Source: Lentzea terrae (GTDB taxonomy: Bacteria; Actinomycetota; Actinomycetes; Mycobacteriales; Pseudonocardiaceae). From it: DNA of 64,000 bases. The stretch spans positions 93,846 through 157,845 of the forward strand of contig NZ_QFWW01000004.1 of assembly GCF_003265345.1 (NCBI RefSeq), given 5' to 3'. The position numbers and the translations under genes were made by a program. Below are positions 1 to 9,148 of the stretch, in pieces (the stretch's first letter is position 1; each line of letters starts with the position of its first letter). The notes beneath the pieces are model-generated. The model worked only from the letters and a program-made list of their open reading frames with translations. It did no database searches and was not told where the DNA came from.

Positions 1-1
1 C

Positions 2-193
2 CCGCCCCCAGAACCGCCAGAGCCAGACGACCCCCTCCCGCCGGAACCAGAACCGGACGACGAAGAGGCGATGCTGGCCGAAGCGGCCCGCCCAGCGGAC
101 CCGGACGCAATGCCCCAAAGCCAGGACCCAGAAGAAGCAATGCTCAAACTCCTGGCCGACGAACTGGGCGCCCGCCCGCTGAAGAAGGCGTAG
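2..193 (+). CDS. dnaX: DNA polymerase III subunit gamma/tau, C-terminal tail (5' truncated by window edge)
   Basis: The open frame enters from the left edge and ends at TAG 191-193, giving 63 residues of a Pro/Glu/Asp-rich linker followed by the closing helix [21 protein letters not shown] low-complexity acidic proline linker followed by a short LL..ELGARP helix is how actinobacterial DnaX (tau clamp-loader subunit) ends, and dnaX followed by ybaB and recR is a widely conserved order. The AAA+ clamp-loader domain lies outside the window. The identification rests on this short tail plus the downstream neighbours. Confidence 0.8.
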   Translation, partial: PPPEPPEPDDPLPPEPEPDDEEAMLAEAARPADPDAMPQSQDPEEAMLKLLADELGARPLKKA

Positions 194-363
194 TCCCACA
201 AGCGCCCGGCTCACGGTCCACAAGCGACGGCCCACCCGCCACCGGCCCCGACACAACGCCGGGCCTTCAACATGTCGGCGTACTTGCAGACTCCAAGTTC
301 TCCCGCGTTGGCGAATCCGAGCAGTTGGTGACGCCGCAGGCAAGCTGCTTTTCAGTGCGCTTC

Positions 364-397
364 GGGTGGGTCCACGGCTCGTGCCGGGGACCCACCC
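364..397. terminator. Perfect hairpin between dnaX and ybaB
   Basis: GGGTGGGTCC (364-373) pairs with GGACCCACCC (388-397), and inside it CGGC-TCGT-GCCG forms a second stem, giving a compact 34-nt hairpin. No U-tract follows, which is normal for high-GC actinobacteria. The 353-nt gap 194-546 that contains it has no convincing gene. The frame of ybaB stays open upstream, but that stretch is low-complexity and longer than any YbaB family member. The hairpin could terminate dnaX or be a processing site. Confidence 0.55.
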
Positions 398-434
398 GGA
401 CCGCACCACCTACGCACCCGGCGCGCACCCCAAC

Positions 435-466
435 GCAAGGCAACCACCCCGCAAGGCAACCACCCC
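435..466. repeat. Tandem 16-nt duplication
   Basis: GCAAGGCAACCACCCC occurs twice back to back (435-450 and 451-466) in the leader between dnaX and ybaB. It lies upstream of the ybaB ribosome-binding site and is probably a simple slippage duplication. No function is evident. Confidence 0.7.
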
Positions 467-546
467 ACAAATCCGCGCCCCTCAAAGCCACCCCGACCAA
501 AGCCCGTACGCTGGGAACCAACACCCCAAACCCGAGAGGACCAGCG

Positions 547-870
547 GTGCAACCCGGTCAGTTCGACATGCAGGCCCTGCTCCAGCAGGCCCAGAACATG
601 CAGCAGCAGATGGCAACCGCCCAGGAAGAGCTGGCCAACACCGAGGTCACCGGCAACGCGGGCAACAACCTGGTCACCGCGACCGTCACGGGCGGCGGCG
701 AGCTGGTCAGCCTGACCATCGACCCGAAGATCGTCGACCCGGAAGACGTGGAGACCCTCCAGGACCTGGTCATCGCCGCGATCAAGGACGCCAACCAGAG
801 GGCCCAGCAGCTGGTGGAGCAGAAGCTCGGCCCGCTGGCCCAGGGCGGCCTCGGCGGACTGCTCGGCTGA
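547..870 (+). CDS. YbaB/EbfC family nucleoid-associated protein
   Basis: A 107-residue protein beginning with a Gln-rich helix ([14 protein letters not shown]) and containing the family's T.TG.GELVS.TIDP core, followed by an amphipathic helix and a Gly-rich tail. YbaB/EbfC proteins are small dimeric DNA-binding proteins that coat the nucleoid and are usually encoded between dnaX and recR, as here. I chose GTG 547 because AGAGGA sits six bases upstream at 535-540 and because the family is about 100-110 residues long. A longer upstream start would add about 74 residues unlike the family. Confidence 0.9.
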   Translation: MQPGQFDMQALLQQAQNMQQQMATAQEELANTEVTGNAGNNLVTATVTGGGELVSLTIDPKIVDPEDVETLQDLVIAAIKDANQRAQQLVEQKLGPLAQGGLGGLLG

Positions 871-885
871 GAAACCGGCTGACCC

Positions 886-1494
886 GTGTACGAGGGCCCA
901 GTACAGGACCTGATCGACGAGCTGGGCAGACTCCCAGGCGTCGGCCCCAAGAGCGCCCAGCGGATCGCCTTCCACCTCCTGGCCGCGGAACCGGCTGACA
1001 TCGAGCGGCTCCAGCAAGCACTCCAGAAGGTCAAGGAAGGCGTTGTCTTCTGCGACGTCTGCGGCAACGTGAGTGCAGAGACCAGGTGCCGCATCTGCCG
1101 CGACCCGAAGCGCGATCTCAGCCTGGTCTGCGTGGTCGAGGAGCCGAAGGACGTCCAGGCGATCGAGCGCACCAGGGAGTTCAAGGGCCGCTACCACGTC
1201 CTGGGCGGCGCGCTCGATCCGCTGAGCGGGGTCGGACCGGACCAGCTCCGCATCCGCCAGCTGCTCAACCGGATCGGCACGGCCACCGACGGCGTGGACA
1301 TCTCCGAGGTCATCATCGCCACGGACCCCAACACCGAGGGCGAGGCCACGGCCACCTACCTGGTCCGGATGCTCAGGGACTTCCCGGGCCTCACCGTCAC
1401 GAGGCTGGCCAGCGGCCTGCCGATGGGCGGCGACCTGGAGTTCGCGGACGAGCTCACCCTGGGACGTGCGCTATCTGGTCGCCGGAGCATGTGA
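886..1494 (+). CDS. recR: Recombination mediator protein RecR
   Basis: A 202-residue protein, the usual RecR length. The helix-hairpin-helix [17 protein letters not shown] is at residues 16-32, and a zinc finger uses Cys56, Cys59, Cys68 and Cys71 (CDVCGN...CRIC). A Toprim domain follows, with [12 protein letters not shown]. RecR works with RecO and RecF to load RecA at single-strand gaps. The GTG start lies 15 bp after ybaB. Its TGA overlaps the GTG of the next gene, so the genes are likely co-transcribed. Confidence 0.95.
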   Translation: MYEGPVQDLIDELGRLPGVGPKSAQRIAFHLLAAEPADIERLQQALQKVKEGVVFCDVCGNVSAETRCRICRDPKRDLSLVCVVEEPKDVQAIERTREFKGRYHVLGGALDPLSGVGPDQLRIRQLLNRIGTATDGVDISEVIIATDPNTEGEATATYLVRMLRDFPGLTVTRLASGLPMGGDLEFADELTLGRALSGRRSM

Positions 1495-2009
1495 CCCAAG
1501 CTCCACCGCGACTGGGCAACACCCGCCTGGTCGCGGTGGACGGCCCGTCAGGCGCGGGCAAGTCGACGTTCGCAAGAGAACTCGCCGACAACCTGAACGC
1601 CCAGCTGATCAGCACTGACCACTTCGCAACGTGGGACGACCCGACCACGAAGTGGTGGCCGAGGCTCGTCAAAGCGCTGACAGAGGTAGCCAACGGCAGA
1701 CCGGGCCACTACCGCAAAACCGACTGGTCCCAAGGCTTCCCGTGCGTCGAACAGGGCGAGGAAGTGACGATTCATCCACAAGGGACGATCATCCTCGAAG
1801 GCTTTTCCTCAGCCAGGAAAGCAAACACGCGACTGAACGCAGCCATCTTCGTCGACCACGGAGACGAACGAGCCAGGCTGGAACGCGCGGTCAGAAGAGA
1901 CGGCGAACAAAGCCGGCAACACTTCATCCGTTGGCAGCAGTACGAAAGAGGCTGGTTCGCGGTGGACGAGACCAGGCAACGAGCGGACTACGTCGTCACC
2001 TCGAGCTGA
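1491..2009 (+). CDS. P-loop uridine kinase-like nucleoside/nucleotide kinase
   Basis: A 172-residue protein with a Walker A motif GPSGAGKST near residue 20, a STDHF segment typical of the uridine kinase/phosphoribulokinase fold, and TIILEGFSS as the Walker B-like strand. It is shorter than a bona fide uridine kinase (about 210), so the substrate is uncertain. The GTG start (1491-1493) overlaps the recR TGA. The last 22 bases overlap the end of the convergent AfsR-type gene. Close relatives in other actinobacteria are annotated only as uridine kinase or (d)NMP kinase-like. Confidence 0.8.
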   Translation: MTQAPPRLGNTRLVAVDGPSGAGKSTFARELADNLNAQLISTDHFATWDDPTTKWWPRLVKALTEVANGRPGHYRKTDWSQGFPCVEQGEEVTIHPQGTIILEGFSSARKANTRLNAAIFVDHGDERARLERAVRRDGEQSRQHFIRWQQYERGWFAVDETRQRADYVVTSS

Positions 2010-5000
2010 GCCTGCACGACCAGCGCCTCAGGCGTACCGATCGAGCTGAACACCTCCAGCGACGACGCCCAGTACGACCGAGCACCCTCCACGTCGCCCA
2101 ACCCCGCGGACGCGTCGCCGGCCAACTGCAAAGCACGTCCGTAAACCCAGCGGTGCCCGGAGTCCGAACCGACGGCAGCTGCCCGCAAGGCGCACTCCAA
2201 CGCACCGGAGGCGTCCGAGGTGTCCAGATGGGTCCGGCCGAGCACGAGCAGCACTTCCATCTCCGCCAGCCGGAACTGCGACCGTCCGGCCTCGACCAGC
2301 GCTGAGGTCGCCATCGACAGGGCTTCGGCATACCGGCCCACCCCGCGGTACGCCGACGCCAGCCCGCGCCGGGCGAGGCAGACGCCCCACGAGTAGCCGG
2401 TCTCCACGCCGATCGACAGCGCCGACGAGAACTGCTCGATCGCCTCGGCGAGCCGCCCAGCGCCTTCCAGAGCACGCCCGAGCAGGTTCATCGCGTCGCA
2501 GACGCTCTTGACGTTCTCCAGCTCCTGTGCGATCTGCATGGCCAGCGACGCCTCGACGGCGGCCTCGTCGTACCGGCCGCGCATGATCAGCGTGATCGCC
2601 ATGCCCTCGTGCACGGTGTGGCCGAAGTTGCGGGCGGCCGCACGTTCGTACAGCTCGCTCGCGCGCACGAAGTAGGACGCGCCGAGGTCCGGCCTGCCGC
2701 GCCACGCGTGCACCTCGCCCAACGCGCGCATGGAGTTCGCCTGGGTGAACCACGAGTCGATGCGCTTGCCGGCTTCCAGCGCCTCCTCGAACGTCGCCGC
2801 CGCGCGGTCGAGCTGGCCCAGCTGCATGTAGACGCCGCCGAGGTTGAACAGTGCGTTGGCCTGCACCTGGAAGGCACCGATCCGGCGGGTGATCACCAGG
2901 GCGCGTTCCAGGTGGTCGGCGGCGTGCTCCAGTTCGCCGAGGTCGATGTAGACGCTGCCCGCGTTGGACAGCACGGCGGCCTCGGCCTCCGGCAGGTCGA
3001 TGTGTTCCTGCAGCGCGATGGCCTGCTGGTAGTAGCCGAGCGCGTTGCGGTGCTGCCCGGTCACCCAGTACAGCGTGCCCAGCGACGACAGCATCGCGAG
3101 CTGGCCGAGCTCGTCCCGCGGCGCTCGGGCCCCGAGCAGCCCGGCCTTCGCGGTCTCCCGCCACTCCGCGGTCAGACCCTGCATGTAGAAGTAGCCGCGC
3201 AGCGCGTCGGCCAGCTGCCACGGCGAATTTTCGGGGTCGCGCTCCACGGCGTGCGCGACCAGCGCCACCAGGTTGGCGCGCTCGACGTCCAGCCACGTCA
3301 ACGCCTCGGTGGAGGTGCTGAACGTCCGCGGCGGCACACCGTCCAGCGGAGCGGGACGCGGGAAGCGGAACAGCGCCGACTTCATCGCGGACGTCGCGTT
3401 GTCGACCGAACGCACCGCCCAGTCGACCAGGCGCCGCAACGCCAACCGGGAGTCCGCGCGGCCCTCCTCGAACGCCAGGCGCTCGGCCGCGTAGTCGCGC
3501 AGCAGGTCGTGGAACTGGTAGCGCGACGGCGCGTGGTTCGCGATCAGGTTCGCGGTGGCCAGCCGGTCCAGCCGACGGCGAGCGTCCTGAGTGGTCAGTC
3601 CCGACAGCGCGGCCGCCATCTCCGGCGTGAAGTCAGTGCCGGGAACCAGCGACAGCAACCGGAACATCTGCGCGAGCTCGGGCTTCAGGGCCGTGTAGGA
3701 CAGATCGAACGCCGCGTGCACCGCGACCCGTTCGTCGCCTTCGACGGCCAGCGCGGCGAGCCGGTTGCCCGCCCGCAGCTCCTCCACGTAGTCCGCAATG
3801 GACAGCTCCGGACGCGACACGAGGTTCGCCGCTGCGATACGCAAAGCCAATGGCAGATGCGCGCACAACGCCGCGAGCTCGAGTGCGGCCTCCTCTTGGG
3901 ACGCCACCTCGTCCGCACCCAAAATGCCCGCCAACAACGCCTTGGTCTCGTTCCAGTCCAGCACGTCCAGCCGCACGTTCGAGGCGGCGTGCGACACGGC
4001 CAGACCACGCAACGTGTCGCGTGAGGTCACCAGCACCGCACATCCCGGCGAACCGGGCAGCAGCGGCCGGATCTGCTCGGCCGAAGACGCGTTGTCCAGC
4101 AGCAACAGCACGCGCTGACCGGTCAGGGTCGACCGGAACATCGCCTCCTGCTCGTCCTGGTCGAGCGGCACCTGGTCGGGTTCCGTCCCGAGCGCGCGCA
4201 GGAACCGCGGCAGCACGTCGACCGCGCTCAACGGCGGCCCTGGGGCGTATCCGCGCAGGTTGACGTACAGCTGACCGTCCGGGAAGTCGGCCCTCATCCG
4301 GTGCGCCGCGTGCACGGCCAGCGCCGTCTTGCCCACACCCGGCGGACCGGCCAGCGTCACGACCGGCACGCCCTGCGCGGTCCGCAGCAGCGCCACGATC
4401 AACGACACGGCCTCGTCGCGGCCGACGAAGTCCGGGATGTCAGCTGGCAACTGTGAAGGAACGACCCGCTCGGGTTTCGCGGCCACGACGGAAGCACCAG
4501 TAGAAGCAGCCGCCACCGAGTCGATCGACCCGGACAGCACCTGGCCGTGCACCCGCCGCAGCTCGTCACCGGGATCGATGCCCAGCTCGTCACCCAGAAG
4601 ACGGGAAACCCGCTGGTAGGCGGCCAGTGCCTCGCTCTGCCGGCCGGACCGGTACAGCGCCACCATCAGCTGCGCCCAGAACCGCTCGCGCAACGGATGT
4701 TCGCTGGTCAGCCGGGACAGCTCCGCGACCAGCTCGCCGTGGCGGCCCAGTTCGAGGTCGACCTCGACCCGGCGTTCCAGCACGTGCAGGCGACGTTCGT
4801 TCAGCCGCGGCACCTCGTCGCGGTGCAGGATCTCCGACGGCACGTCGACCAGCGCCGGACCCCGCCAGAGCCCGAGCGCGGCGGCGAACGCGGCCGAGGC
4901 GGCCTGCAGGTTGCCGGCGGCGCGCTCCTGCTCGCCCAGTTCGATCAACGGCTCGAAGCGCATCAGGTCGATGGTCTTCTCGTCCACATCGATCAAGTAG

Positions 5001-5266
5001 CCGTCCGGGACGGTCCTGATCGGCACCGATGGCCCGAGCAGCTGTCTGAGACGCATCACATAGGTCTGGAGGGTGGCTCTGGCGCGCGACGGAGGATCTT
5101 CACCCCACACGTTCGCCGCCAGCTCGTCCACGGACACGCTGGTGCCCGCACGCAGCAACAACGACACGAGCAGCGCCCGCTGACGGCCGGCGCGGACCAG
5201 CAAAGGTTCGGAGTCGAGGAGGACCTGGAGTGGGCCGAGCACGCGGAACTCGACCTGCCTGCTCAT
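1988..5266 (-). CDS. AfsR/SARP-family transcriptional regulator with NB-ARC and TPR domains
   Basis: A 1092-residue regulator. Residues about 1-95 form an OmpR-type winged helix (FRVLGPLQV...TLQTYVMRLRQLLG). About 100-245 is the bacterial transcriptional activation domain. An NB-ARC ATPase starts with the P-loop AGPPGVGKTALAV near residue 305, with LLLLDNA as Walker B. From about 690 to the end there are tetratricopeptide repeats (YYQQAIALQEHI, ADHLERALVITRRI, LFNLGGVYMQLGQLDRA). This is the large AfsR-type SARP layout, used in actinobacteria to activate secondary metabolism or developmental genes in response to phosphorylation or ligand. No biosynthetic cluster is adjacent. It is divergent from the peptide importer across a 217-bp gap, so regulation of that operon is possible but unproven. 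Confidence 0.93.
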   Translation of the reverse strand: MSRQVEFRVLGPLQVLLDSEPLLVRAGRQRALLVSLLLRAGTSVSVDELAANVWGEDPPSRARATLQTYVMRLRQLLGPSVPIRTVPDGYLIDVDEKTIDLMRFEPLIELGEQERAAGNLQAASAAFAAALGLWRGPALVDVPSEILHRDEVPRLNERRLHVLERRVEVDLELGRHGELVAELSRLTSEHPLRERFWAQLMVALYRSGRQSEALAAYQRVSRLLGDELGIDPGDELRRVHGQVLSGSIDSVAAASTGASVVAAKPERVVPSQLPADIPDFVGRDEAVSLIVALLRTAQGVPVVTLAGPPGVGKTALAVHAAHRMRADFPDGQLYVNLRGYAPGPPLSAVDVLPRFLRALGTEPDQVPLDQDEQEAMFRSTLTGQRVLLLLDNASSAEQIRPLLPGSPGCAVLVTSRDTLRGLAVSHAASNVRLDVLDWNETKALLAGILGADEVASQEEAALELAALCAHLPLALRIAAANLVSRPELSIADYVEELRAGNRLAALAVEGDERVAVHAAFDLSYTALKPELAQMFRLLSLVPGTDFTPEMAAALSGLTTQDARRRLDRLATANLIANHAPSRYQFHDLLRDYAAERLAFEEGRADSRLALRRLVDWAVRSVDNATSAMKSALFRFPRPAPLDGVPPRTFSTSTEALTWLDVERANLVALVAHAVERDPENSPWQLADALRGYFYMQGLTAEWRETAKAGLLGARAPRDELGQLAMLSSLGTLYWVTGQHRNALGYYQQAIALQEHIDLPEAEAAVLSNAGSVYIDLGELEHAADHLERALVITRRIGAFQVQANALFNLGGVYMQLGQLDRAAATFEEALEAGKRIDSWFTQANSMRALGEVHAWRGRPDLGASYFVRASELYERAAARNFGHTVHEGMAITLIMRGRYDEAAVEASLAMQIAQELENVKSVCDAMNLLGRALEGAGRLAEAIEQFSSALSIGVETGYSWGVCLARRGLASAYRGVGRYAEALSMATSALVEAGRSQFRLAEMEVLLVLGRTHLDTSDASGALECALRAAAVGSDSGHRWVYGRALQLAGDASAGLGDVEGARSYWASSLEVFSSIGTPEALVVQAQLEVTT

Positions 5267-5483
5267 GTGACCTCCTCCGCGTGTCGGTGTTGTTTCTACA
5301 GCCTAGGAGAGCGTTCGACGTATCCGTGGTGCTCACGTTGGGTCAGCGGACATGCGCCGGACGTATCAGAATGCCTGGTCTAGTGGCCGGATCGTGACCT
5401 GAGTAGCCCCGGAGGGGGTATGTACAACGGTTATGGTCGGCGACCACACCGTGAGATGTGCGGATTGTCCAAGGGGTGTTTTG

Positions 5484-7163
5484 ATGGTCCACTCAGTAAC
5501 GGCTCGCCGCCGTTGGGTTGCCGCGATCGGCTTCCTCAGCGTCAGCGCGCTGGCCCTGTCCGGTTGCGCGCAATCCCAGCGCGACTCTGGTGGTGGCGGC
5601 AAGCAGGGCGGCACGCTGACCTTCGGTGCTGCAGGCGCACCGAAGCTCTTCGACCCGTTCTACGCGACCGACGGCGAGACCTTCCGGGTTGCTCGCCAGA
5701 TGTACGAGGGCCTGGTCGGCTTCAAGCCCGGTACGGCCGAGGTCGAGCCCGCGCTGGCGACCAAGTACGAGCCCAGCACCGACGGCAAGACGTGGACCTT
5801 CACCCTCAAGGAGAACGTGAAGTTCCACGACGGCACGGCGTTCAACGCCGAGGCCGTGTGCTTCAACTTCGAGCGCTGGTACAACCAGAAGGGTGCGGGG
5901 CAGAGCGACGCCGTCTCGCAGTACTGGCTGGACAACTTCGGCGGGTTCAAGACCACGCCGGACAAGCCCTCGTTGTACAAGTCCTGCACGGCCAAGGACG
6001 CCAAGACCGCGGTCATCGAGCTGAACGAGGTCACCTCGCAGTTCCCGTCGGTCCTCGGCTTCACGTCGTTCTCGATCTCCAGCCCAGACGCGCTGAAGAA
6101 GTACGACGCGGACAACGTCCAGGCCGCCGGTGACGCCTTCACCTACCCGGCCTACGCGAACGAGCACCCGACCGGCACGGGCCCGTTCAAGTTCGGCAAG
6201 TACGACAAGGCCAACAACACCGTCGAGCTCGTCCGCAACGACGACTACCACGGCACGAAGGCCAAGCTGGACAAGATCGTCTTCAAGATCATCCCGGACG
6301 AGACCGCCCGCAAGCAGGCGCTCAAGGCCGGCGACATCGACGGTTACGACCTGCCGAACGCGGCTGACTGGGCCGGCCTGAAGTCCGACGGCTTCAACGT
6401 CGCGATCCGCCCGGCGTTCAACGTCTTCTACCTGGGCATCAACCAGAAGAACAACCCGAAGCTGCAGGACCTCAAGGTCCGCCAGGCCCTGATGTACGCG
6501 ATCAACCGCGAGCAGATGGTCAAGTCGCAGCTGCCGGAGGGCGCCAAGGTCGCCACGCAGTTCATGCCCGAGACCGTCGACGGCTACAACAAGGACCTCA
6601 AGGCGACTCCGTACGACCTGGAGAAGGCGAAGTCGCTGCTGGCCGAGGCCGGCGCGTCCGACCTGACGCTGAAGTTCTACTGGCCGTCCGAGGTCACGCG
6701 TCCGTACATGCCGTCCCCGAAGGACCTGTTCGGCGCGATCTCCGGCGACCTGCAGAAGGCCGGCATCAAGATCGAGGTCGTCACGAAGCCGTGGAACGGT
6801 GGCTACCTGACCGACGTCGACCAGGGCATCCCGGACCTGTTCCTGCTCGGCTGGACCGGTGACAACGGCACGGCTCACAACTGGGTCGGCACGTTCTTCG
6901 GCCGCGCCGACAACCGCTTCAACACCGGCGCGTCGCCGTGGGGCAAGACGCTCGCGGAGGACCTGGCGAAGGCCAGTGCCGAGCCGGACGAGGCCAAGCG
7001 CACGAAGATGTACCAGGAGCTCAACAAGAAGATCATGGAGCAGTACCTCCCGGCGGTGCCGCTGTCGCACTCGCCGCCCGCTCTGGTGTTCAAGTCGGAC
7101 ATCAAGGGTGTTGTGCCCAGCCCGTTGACCGACGAGAAGTTCGGCCCGGCCTCCAAGGGCTGA
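5484..7163 (+). CDS. Peptide ABC transporter substrate-binding lipoprotein (SBP family 5)
   Basis: A 559-residue extracellular lipoprotein. A basic N-terminus (TARRRW) precedes a hydrophobic core and the lipobox LSGC, and the mature protein begins at that Cys. The solute-binding family 5 signature follows, with VEPALATKYEPSTDGKTWTF and KFHDGTAFNAEAV. The family captures oligopeptides or nickel. ATG 5484 is preferred because AAGGGG lies about seven bases upstream, whereas the earlier in-frame GTG lacks a signal-peptide arrangement. It is first in a five-gene importer operon. Confidence 0.95.
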   Translation: MVHSVTARRRWVAAIGFLSVSALALSGCAQSQRDSGGGGKQGGTLTFGAAGAPKLFDPFYATDGETFRVARQMYEGLVGFKPGTAEVEPALATKYEPSTDGKTWTFTLKENVKFHDGTAFNAEAVCFNFERWYNQKGAGQSDAVSQYWLDNFGGFKTTPDKPSLYKSCTAKDAKTAVIELNEVTSQFPSVLGFTSFSISSPDALKKYDADNVQAAGDAFTYPAYANEHPTGTGPFKFGKYDKANNTVELVRNDDYHGTKAKLDKIVFKIIPDETARKQALKAGDIDGYDLPNAADWAGLKSDGFNVAIRPAFNVFYLGINQKNNPKLQDLKVRQALMYAINREQMVKSQLPEGAKVATQFMPETVDGYNKDLKATPYDLEKAKSLLAEAGASDLTLKFYWPSEVTRPYMPSPKDLFGAISGDLQKAGIKIEVVTKPWNGGYLTDVDQGIPDLFLLGWTGDNGTAHNWVGTFFGRADNRFNTGASPWGKTLAEDLAKASAEPDEAKRTKMYQELNKKIMEQYLPAVPLSHSPPALVFKSDIKGVVPSPLTDEKFGPASKG

Positions 7164-7205
7164 GCGAACTAGCTCCCACCACAAGAGAACAACGGGGTAG
7201 CTCAA

Positions 7206-8210
7206 GTGCTCCGCTACACGATTCGACGGCTGGTTCAGCTGGTCGGCGTGGTGCTGGTGCTCTCGCTGCTGCTCTTCGCGTGGATGCGACTTCTCCCAGG
7301 AGGGCCGGTTTCGGCCCTCCTGGGAGATCGCTCTACTCCGGAGAAGGCGGCTGAACTCACCAAGCAGCTCGGCCTCGATCAACCGATCTTCGTCCAGTAC
7401 ATCAAGTTCCTCGGTCGCGCCGCGACCGGCGACTTCGGCGTCTCCACCGGTGTTCAGCCCGGTGACTCGGCGCTCGACATCTTCCTCCAGCGGTTCCCTG
7501 CGACGATCGAGCTCAGCTTCTTCGCGATCGTGATCGCGATCGCGATCGGCGTCCCGCTCGGATATCTCGCCGCGAAGCGCCGCGGCGGCTGGTTCGACAA
7601 CTTCAGCGTCATCGGCTCGCTCATCGGCGTGGCCGTGCCGGTGTTCTTCCTCGCCTACGTCCTCAAGGACGCCGCGTCGGTCGGCCTCGGCCTCCCGTCG
7701 CAGGGCAGGCAGGGCGACATCAACGCCACCCGCGTCACCGGCTTCTTCACCCTCGACGGCGTGCTCACCGGTGAGTGGGACGCGACGTTCGACGCGCTGG
7801 AACACCTGATCCTGCCGTCCATCGCGCTCGCCACGATCCCGTTCGCGGTGATCTTCCGCATCACCAGGGCGGCCGTGCTCGACGTGCTCGACGAGGACTT
7901 CGTGCGCACCGCCGAGGCCAAGGGTCTCACCGCACAGCTGATCCGCCGCCGGCACGTGCTGCGCAACGCGATGCTGCCGGTCGTCACGACGATCGGTCTG
8001 CAGACCGGTGCGCTGCTCTCCGGCGCGGTGCTCACCGAGAAGGTGTTCTCGATCCCCGGTGTCGGTCAGGCGCTCGCCATCGGGTTCGAACGCCGGGACT
8101 ACCCGGTGCTGTTGTTGCTGATCATCATGGCCACGATCGTGTACGTCGTGGTCAACCTGTTGGTCGACCTCTCGTACGCGCTCATCGACCCGCGCATCAG
8201 GACGAGGTGA
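7206..8210 (+). CDS. Peptide ABC transporter permease, DppB type
   Basis: A 334-residue inner-membrane permease. An N-terminal transmembrane helix (LVQLVGVVLVLSLLLFAWM) is followed by the DppB-typical RLLPGGPVSALLGDRST periplasmic stretch and further helices. The EAA loop is present as RTAEAKGLTAQLIRRRHVLRNAMLP, which contacts the ATPases. It starts at GTG 7206, 42 bp after the binding protein, and its stop overlaps possible starts of the next permease. A perfect 16-bp inverted repeat lies within the first 125 bases of the gene. Confidence 0.95.
   Translation: MLRYTIRRLVQLVGVVLVLSLLLFAWMRLLPGGPVSALLGDRSTPEKAAELTKQLGLDQPIFVQYIKFLGRAATGDFGVSTGVQPGDSALDIFLQRFPATIELSFFAIVIAIAIGVPLGYLAAKRRGGWFDNFSVIGSLIGVAVPVFFLAYVLKDAASVGLGLPSQGRQGDINATRVTGFFTLDGVLTGEWDATFDALEHLILPSIALATIPFAVIFRITRAAVLDVLDEDFVRTAEAKGLTAQLIRRRHVLRNAMLPVVTTIGLQTGALLSGAVLTEKVFSIPGVGQALAIGFERRDYPVLLLLIIMATIVYVVVNLLVDLSYALIDPRIRTR
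7292..7327. promoter_or_regulatory. Perfect 16-bp hairpin inside the start of the permease gene
   Basis: Bases 7292-7307 are exactly complementary to 7312-7327 around a GTTT loop. The stem lies in codons 30-41 of the DppB-type gene. Several codons in the stem (CCA, GGA, GGG) are ones this genome otherwise uses sparingly, suggesting the structure itself is maintained. A plausible role is an mRNA stability or attenuation element that keeps permease output below that of the upstream binding protein. This role is inference. Confidence 0.55.
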
Positions 8211-8215
8211 GCGCA

Positions 8216-9142
8216 GTGGTTCTTGGACTTTCTTCGAAGAAGGAAAAGATCGACGGGGTCGCCGAGTCCGCGGGTGTCTCGCTGGCCGCGAGCGCGTGGA
8301 AGAGGCTGCGCCGCAGTCCGGTGTTCCTCACCGGCGCGGTGATCATCGGCCTCTTCATCGTGGTCTCGGTGCTCTCGCCGTGGCTCGCGCCGCACAACCC
8401 GTCCGAGCCGATGCTGATCGACCAGGTCGTCAAGGCGCGCAACGAGATCCCGCCCGCGCAGCCGGGCCACCCGCTCGGTGGCGACCTGCAGGGCCGCGAC
8501 TTCCTGTCGCGCCTGCTGGTCGGTTCGCAGCAGACGTTGATCGTCGGTGTCGGTGCGACGCTGATCGGCCTGGCCGGCGGCCTGTTCCTGGGCACGCTCG
8601 CGGGTGCGCTCGGTGGCTGGGTCGACTCGGTGGTCATGCGTCTCGTCGACGTCATGCTCTCGCTGCCGTCGCTGCTGCTGGCGTTCTCGATCGCGGCGAT
8701 GTTCGCGAAGCCCAGCCAGTTCACCGTGATCCTCGCGGTCGCGATCGTGCAGATCCCGGTGTTCGCCCGGTTGCTCAGAGGCTCGATGCTCGCGCAACGG
8801 CACAGCGACCACGTGCTGGCGGCGACCGCGCTCGGCGTGAAGAAGGGCGCGATCGTGTTCCGGCACATGCTGCCGAACTCGCTCAGCCCGGTGATCGTGC
8901 AGTCCACGCTGGTGCTGGCCACCGCGATCATCGAGGCGGCAGCACTGTCGTTCCTCGGCCTCGGCAACCCGGACGACCGGATCCCGGAGTGGGGGCAGAT
9001 GCTCGGCGACGTGCAGAACGTCTTCGACACGCATCCGCACCTCGCGGCGTACCCGGCCATCTGCATCATCATCGTGGCGCTCGGCTTCACGCTCATGGGC
9101 GAGACGCTGCGCGAGGCCCTCGACCCGAAGAACAGGCGGTGA
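8216..9142 (+). CDS. Peptide ABC transporter permease, DppC type
   Basis: A 308-residue permease, with an N-terminal cytoplasmic segment (AWKRLRRSPVFLTGAVIIG) leading into the first membrane helix, as in OppC/DppC N-domains. PLGGDLQGRDFLSRLLVGSQ is the family's periplasmic motif, and an EAA loop (AATALGVKKGAIVFRHMLPN) is present. GTG 8216 is favoured because GAGG at 8204-8207 is eight bases upstream; GTG 8207, overlapping the previous stop, is the alternative. It forms the membrane channel with the preceding DppB-type protein. Confidence 0.94.
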   Translation: MVLGLSSKKEKIDGVAESAGVSLAASAWKRLRRSPVFLTGAVIIGLFIVVSVLSPWLAPHNPSEPMLIDQVVKARNEIPPAQPGHPLGGDLQGRDFLSRLLVGSQQTLIVGVGATLIGLAGGLFLGTLAGALGGWVDSVVMRLVDVMLSLPSLLLAFSIAAMFAKPSQFTVILAVAIVQIPVFARLLRGSMLAQRHSDHVLAATALGVKKGAIVFRHMLPNSLSPVIVQSTLVLATAIIEAAALSFLGLGNPDDRIPEWGQMLGDVQNVFDTHPHLAAYPAICIIIVALGFTLMGETLREALDPKNRR

Positions 9143-9148
9143 GTCGTC

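Noticed and set aside
325-546. Upstream extension of the YbaB protein
   Set aside because: It would add 74 low-complexity Pro/Thr/Arg residues not seen in the family, and GTG 547 has a proper ribosome-binding site.
5317-5367. GACGTATC repeated at 5317-5324 and 5360-5367 between the AfsR-type gene and the importer
   Set aside because: Possible SARP-binding repeat, but only eight bases are shared and the spacing is not that of known heptamer repeats, so chance cannot be excluded.
5493-7955. 820-codon minus-strand frame across the peptide importer genes
   Set aside because: Arg/Val/Glu-rich shadow of well-supported binding protein and permease genes; no domain, no start signal.
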